Source: Bryobacterales bacterium (GTDB lineage Bacteria; Cyanobacteriota; Vampirovibrionia; Obscuribacterales; Obscuribacteraceae). From it: 9,372 bases of DNA. Below the pieces are notes generated by a model. It was given only the letters and a program-made list of their open reading frames with translations, ran no database searches and had not been told where the DNA came from. The DNA is taken from positions 1-9,372 of the forward strand of contig CAJCHQ010000352.1 of assembly GCA_903970295.1 (NCBI GenBank). The letters run 5' to 3'. A program made the translations under genes and the position numbers. Of the stretch, positions 6,192 through 9,372 are shown piece by piece (position 1 is the first letter of the stretch; each line of letters begins with the position of its first letter).

Positions 6192-7052
6192 ATGACTGAT
6201 GTATCCCACAACTGTGAACAGATAATTCCGTTGCTGGACTCATACCACGATGGCGAATCGAGTCCTGACGAAAAGGTTACGATTGAAAGCCATTTGGCTG
6301 AATGTCCCGTCTGTCGCCAGCGGCTCAGCTCAATCGGTAGTTTGGTGGCCACTTTAAAAATGCTTCCTGAAATGTCGACCACAGTCGATTTCGCCGATCG
6401 GGTCGAGCAATTGATTCTCAGTCGCGAGAACAGTGGTGCCATCAACACGGCAGGTGGTGTGAACAAAGCTGGCAGTTTGAGCAACTCCAATAGCGATGAA
6501 AATGGCTTCAGTGCTGGCAAAGTCGTGCGCTTTGGTCGAGCCGCCTGGGCTGCGGCCGCAGCTGCCGTTCTGGTTCTCTCACTCCTGGTGACTCAATTCT
6601 TCTTGCATCACCCGGCGCTCGATGTGGCGTCGAACAATACTGCCGGTACCGATACCAGACTCAACTCGAACGATAAGGCTGTGACTGCCAGTGCTGAGAA
6701 TAGCCAGGCGTCCCCGCGCAAAGAGCAGTCGGGCAGTGACGAGTCAGGCAAAACTGAATCGGCTAAAGCAGAAAAGAACAAGGTCAACGAGCAAACGATT
6801 CCGGCCAGCAAAATGGCGGGCAGGAGAATTAGAGTGGCTGATGCTGGAGCCAGTCAGAGGCAGGGAGCAGGGTCGGCACTAAGCGCCGACCGAAATCGAG
6901 ATGCGCTGGCGGCTGCCATTGGCAATTCGTCGGTTGAAGGTGATAATCAGAAACAAAGCCTGGTTGCATTCTCCGAGCCAGAATCAAGCAATATCGCCGA
7001 AGAGATTGGCATCACAACAGACGAGGATGGATTGTATGCGATCAAGTTGTAG
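6192..7052 (+). CDS. Membrane-anchored zinc-finger (zf-HC2) anti-sigma factor
   Basis: 286 residues from ATG 6192; a GTG at 6183 would add three. The N-terminus has the anti-sigma zinc-finger pattern: C8, then 25 residues, then H34-X3-C38-X2-C41 (ESHLAECPVC), with the DSYHDGE element typical of zf-HC2. This domain would hold the sigma factor in the cytoplasm. A single membrane segment lies at about 116-138 (RAAWAAAAAAVLVLSLLVTQFFL), giving a cytoplasmic N-terminus and a periplasmic C-terminus. The outer part, about 145-286, is Ser/Asn/Lys/Glu-rich and mostly without recognisable fold, ending in a short acidic-hydrophobic tail (EEIGITTDEDGLYAIKL). Release of the sigma factor by regulated proteolysis or by a signal from the Spy-like partner is an inference. 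The gene directly follows the sigma gene, and the next gene starts inside its last 17 bases. Confidence 0.9.
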   Translation: MTDVSHNCEQIIPLLDSYHDGESSPDEKVTIESHLAECPVCRQRLSSIGSLVATLKMLPEMSTTVDFADRVEQLILSRENSGAINTAGGVNKAGSLSNSNSDENGFSAGKVVRFGRAAWAAAAAAVLVLSLLVTQFFLHHPALDVASNNTAGTDTRLNSNDKAVTASAENSQASPRKEQSGSDESGKTESAKAEKNKVNEQTIPASKMAGRRIRVADAGASQRQGAGSALSADRNRDALAAAIGNSSVEGDNQKQSLVAFSEPESSNIAEEIGITTDEDGLYAIKL

Positions 7053-7836
7053 GACGTGGCTGCGCGTCAAACTCGCCCGACAAATTGGCTGTTTGCTAGC
7101 TTTGTCCGCTGGCTTAATAGGTATGCCTGCCAGTGCAGATGATTCGAGCGCCCCAACTTACCAAGAAAATATTTTGATCAGTCAAAACCCGGATGGAGCA
7201 ACTTTGCCGCCACCGACTCGCAAGCTGCCTGCGCCACCCGCAGCTGCCAGCAGCACCACGGCTGATGCCAGTGCTAAAAAAAATGCAGATGGGGCAAAAC
7301 CAAACAGACCCGAAGGCCTGCATCAGGGCATGGGTCACAGAGGCGGACCATTCGGCGAAATGGATTTCTCGCTATTGAACCCGACAGACGATCAGAAAGA
7401 AAAAATTGAGCAGATTCGCAGCGAGAATCGACCGAAGACTCGTGATGTTCGCCGCCGTCTGCAAGAAGTCGGCAAACAGCTGTCTGACCTCATGTTTGAT
7501 GGCACTTCAACCGACGCTCAGATTCGCAAAAAATCGGAAGAGATGAGACAGATTCATGCCGAAATGGAAGATCTGCAAATGAGTGATTTCCTGGCAATCA
7601 GAGCCATTCTCACTCCAGAGCAAAAGGGTAAGCTCAAAGATGTGCACACAGCCATGGAAGAGAAGCGGCGTGATTTTAATGAACAGATGGCGCGCGCTCT
7701 CCGGCGGCAAGAAGGTAATAATAAAAGTGAGGGCAAAGCTGAGGGCAAGCGTGACGCCGCCGATGGCAGCGGTCCCGTCAAAAACAAGAAAGCCGATGCA
7801 GCAGCCAGTAAAACAGATAGCTTGAGCAACCGTTAG
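7036..7836 (+). CDS. Periplasmic Spy/CpxP-like LTxxQ-type protein
   Basis: 266 residues from ATG 7036. I chose this start because it has GAGG nine bases upstream and places a signal peptide at the N-terminus: MRSSCRTWLRVKLARQ, a hydrophobic core about 17-30, and a cut after PASA (A34). The frame is open upstream to 6901, but that part lies in the anti-sigma gene. After a Pro/Ala linker (55-90) comes a His/Met-containing patch (HQGMGHRGG, 96-104), then a mostly helical charged domain (112-225) with NPTDDQKEKI and ILTPEQKGKL (191-200). The latter is the LTxxQ motif of the Spy/CpxP/ZraP/CnrX group of envelope-stress chaperones and metal sensors. The C-terminus (225-266) is Lys/Gly/Ala-rich and probably disordered. 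As third gene of a sigma/anti-sigma operon it may sense the signal or be the effector. Family membership is likely; specific role is inferred. Confidence 0.82.
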   Translation: MRSSCRTWLRVKLARQIGCLLALSAGLIGMPASADDSSAPTYQENILISQNPDGATLPPPTRKLPAPPAAASSTTADASAKKNADGAKPNRPEGLHQGMGHRGGPFGEMDFSLLNPTDDQKEKIEQIRSENRPKTRDVRRRLQEVGKQLSDLMFDGTSTDAQIRKKSEEMRQIHAEMEDLQMSDFLAIRAILTPEQKGKLKDVHTAMEEKRRDFNEQMARALRRQEGNNKSEGKAEGKRDAADGSGPVKNKKADAAASKTDSLSNR

Positions 7837-7853
7837 TTCGAGCTGAATTTTTT
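7819..7853 (+). terminator. Probable intrinsic terminator of the sigma operon
   Basis: AGCTTGAG (7819-7826) can pair with TTCGAGCT (7837-7844), with two G-U pairs, around a ten-base loop that contains the stop codon of the Spy-like gene. A run of six T follows at 7848-7853. The stem is not GC-rich, so efficiency is uncertain. The position, between convergent genes, is where a terminator is expected. Confidence 0.5.
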
Positions 7854-7870
7854 AGCAAGCGCAAGTTAGA

Positions 7871-9372
7871 TTAATCGGCGAATCTAGCCTTCTTCTTTTT
7901 GGTACCGCCCCATTCGATCATCCAATCGTCGTCGCCCTTGCGGGCTGCAGCTGCGGCTGGTTTGTCTTCGTCTTCTTCAGGCGGGGGCTCTCTCCGCATT
8001 TTCTTTCGAGGGGCTTGCTGCTGCACCACAGGTGGTTGCACCATCATTTGAGCTGGAATCATAGGCGGAGGGTATCCTCCGCCAGGGTAGAAATTGCCCG
8101 GAAAGACTATTGTAGGCGGTGGTGGTGGCACTAGGCCGCCGCCACCGTGAGAACGCGCTTGCTTAGTCGGCTTGGGTGGCGGGGCTTCTTGCATTGGTGG
8201 CGGCATTGTTTCGCGAGGCAAGTTCGCCCGATTCAAACTCGACGTGGCCTGCACTGTCTTCGCTGCCTTCGGCTGGTTTTCCGAATTCGATTCACCTGGT
8301 CGATCGAGTTCTCCCGGCATCTTAGATGGAGTGACACCGACCAGGTTGAACGGGTTGGATTTCCTCTTCTTCGGTTTCACCGGTTCTGCTTCTGGTGTCT
8401 CGAAGGCCGTTTCTTCTTTAGCAGTTTCTTTGGGCTCGACCGTTGTCTTACTTTCTTTGGCTTCGAGTGGCTTAGCTTCGATCGCCTTAGCTTCTCCTGG
8501 TTTTGCTTCACCGGACTTGCCGTTGATCTTCTTAGCTGTGGTTCGCAAGGCCGGTCCCGCAAGTTTAGATTGAGCAGGCTTAGCCACAGCGATTACGGGT
8601 TGAGCACCATGCCTGGTGGCAGTTCTTTGCCCTTGAGATGACTGGCGGCGTGCTAGCTCGACTCTTTGCTGCTCACGTTCCAAGCGCTGGCGATTGCGTT
8701 CGCGTTCAGCCATCTGTTGTTGTTCTTGTTCTCGTCGTAATTTTTTAGCCGCCTCGGCTCTGTCCGCTGCTTTATGTGGGGACAGCATTCTGCTGAAAAC
8801 CCCTAGCGGGCTGATGCTTACTTCTTTGGTCGAGGCTTTGGGGTTTTCGGTAGTGGACTGATTCTGAGTCGGGGTTTCAGTGACCGGTGTGACGATTGCT
8901 GTTGCAGTCTCTTCTGGTGCTTTTAGTTTCAGAGCACGTGAATCGGTCTCCTCCTGCTGAGTTGCTGTCGGACGTGTCGCCGCGGTCGCAGGCGCTGTCG
9001 TAGCTTGCGTCGTAAACGGATTGAACCAGCCAGACGCCTTCGCCGATGCCAGAGCTTGAGTCTGAATTGTACCCATCTGGTGCACTACGAGTGCGGCCCG
9101 CGCTGCTTGGTCTGGACGTTTCTTGTCCTGACTATATAGAGTCAGAAATGCCTGCTGAACTTGTGCTGTTGCAGGATCCTTCGTTTTGATTTCTTGCAGT
9201 TGGTTATAGAGCTCTTTCGATTTATGTTCTTGCTTGTACAGTGCCGCTAGCTGCAGCCGGACATTTACAGCGTTGGGCTTGATCTTGAGAGCATCATTGA
9301 AGTGTTGCTCGGCGATGAAACCGTAGATCCTCACCAGAATCCGCCGGAACGGGACTGGTGGCGCACCGTGCT
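7871..9372 (-). CDS. Hypothetical low-complexity protein with TPR-like start and conserved-looking C-terminus, partial
   Basis: The minus-strand frame is open from the window end to the stop at 7871. A GTG at 9334-9332 would give 487 residues, but 12 more in-frame codons lie upstream and no signal peptide or clear Shine-Dalgarno marks it, so the true start is probably outside. Numbered from that GTG: 8-50 is TPR-like (AEQHFNDALKIKPNAVNVRLQLAALYKQ); 53-100 is further helical; 105-175 is Thr/Ala/Pro/Gln-rich; 188-232 is a strongly charged helix or coiled coil of Glu, Arg and Gln; 275-294 is an EAK repeat; 375-460 is Pro/Gly-rich with a Tyr/Pro/Met stretch; 466-487 is a compact end, DDDWMIEWGGTKKKKARFAD. 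I recognise no family for the whole. It may be a scaffold or a surface-associated assembly protein, but that is guesswork. It converges on the sigma operon with 34 bases between stops. Confidence 0.7.
   Translation of the reverse strand, partial: HGAPPVPFRRILVRIYGFIAEQHFNDALKIKPNAVNVRLQLAALYKQEHKSKELYNQLQEIKTKDPATAQVQQAFLTLYSQDKKRPDQAARAALVVHQMGTIQTQALASAKASGWFNPFTTQATTAPATAATRPTATQQEETDSRALKLKAPEETATAIVTPVTETPTQNQSTTENPKASTKEVSISPLGVFSRMLSPHKAADRAEAAKKLRREQEQQQMAERERNRQRLEREQQRVELARRQSSQGQRTATRHGAQPVIAVAKPAQSKLAGPALRTTAKKINGKSGEAKPGEAKAIEAKPLEAKESKTTVEPKETAKEETAFETPEAEPVKPKKRKSNPFNLVGVTPSKMPGELDRPGESNSENQPKAAKTVQATSSLNRANLPRETMPPPMQEAPPPKPTKQARSHGGGGLVPPPPPTIVFPGNFYPGGGYPPPMIPAQMMVQPPVVQQQAPRKKMRREPPPEEDEDKPAAAAARKGDDDWMIEWGGTKKKKARFAD
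8453..8512 (-). repeat. Four five-residue EAK repeats within the low-complexity protein
   Basis: Reading the minus strand, the codons spell GEAKP-GEAKA-IEAKP-LEAKE, four 15-base units. The EAK core is kept while flanking residues and codons vary, so it is an older, degenerate in-frame tandem repeat rather than a fresh slippage product. It lies in the charged linker region of the hypothetical gene. Confidence 0.6.

Noticed and set aside
6901..7035. The Spy-like frame is open upstream to an ATG at 6901, giving a 311-residue protein.
   Set aside because: That extension lies within the anti-sigma coding region in another frame. The ATG at 7036 has a Shine-Dalgarno sequence and yields a proper signal peptide.
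8147..8641. Plus-strand open frame of 164 residues rich in Phe, Trp, Arg and Leu.
   Set aside because: The composition is the mirror of the Lys/Glu/Pro-rich minus-strand gene, so it is a shadow of that gene.

Overview
The window looks like a chromosomal stretch from a diderm (outer-membrane) bacterium. It encodes KdsA, the enzyme that makes the Kdo sugar phosphate of lipopolysaccharide, and several Sec-exported or membrane-anchored envelope proteins. Long Ala/Ser/Pro/Lys-rich linkers, TPR segments and a GH57 glycan enzyme would fit a Vampirovibrionia/Melainabacteria-like lineage (for example Obscuribacterales). That placement is an impression from gene style only and is not proven by the sequence. 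I see no mobile element, tRNA, rRNA or CRISPR array. Gene density is high and all gaps are under 200 bases.

Layout. 1-737 (minus): the N-terminal half of a GH57/DUF1957 alpha-glucan branching-type enzyme, cut by the window edge. 900-1175 (plus): a small protein with a disordered N-terminus and a winged-helix-like C-terminus. 1354-2223 (plus): kdsA. 2199-4748 (plus): an 849-residue exported protein that overlaps kdsA by 25 bases. It carries an N-terminal LolA-like region, two retropepsin-type aspartic protease domains each with its own DTGA motif, and a TPR tail. 4759-5409 (minus, convergent): an exported tyrosine/dual-specificity phosphatase.

5563-7836 (plus) is a compact operon: ECF sigma factor, then a membrane-anchored zinc-finger anti-sigma factor, then a periplasmic Spy/CpxP-like protein. 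The stop codon of the sigma gene lies inside the Shine-Dalgarno sequence of the anti-sigma gene, and the third gene starts inside the second. The sigma gene is preceded by an ECF-type promoter candidate (TTGAAC - 17 nt - CGTTATA), which suggests autoregulation, and by an 18-bp palindrome. A hairpin plus T-run closes the operon at 7819-7853. 7871-9372 (minus): a large, mostly low-complexity protein with a TPR-like start, a charged helix, an EAK repeat, a Pro/Gly-rich region and a compact acidic-aromatic C-terminus. It is open at the window end.

Reading them together: most of the identifiable genes concern the cell envelope (LPS sugar synthesis, an exported protease-like protein, an exported phosphatase, and an envelope-stress regulatory cassette). 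The most interesting elements are the tandem DTGA/TPR protein coupled to kdsA and the self-contained sigma/anti-sigma/Spy-like cassette with its own candidate promoter.
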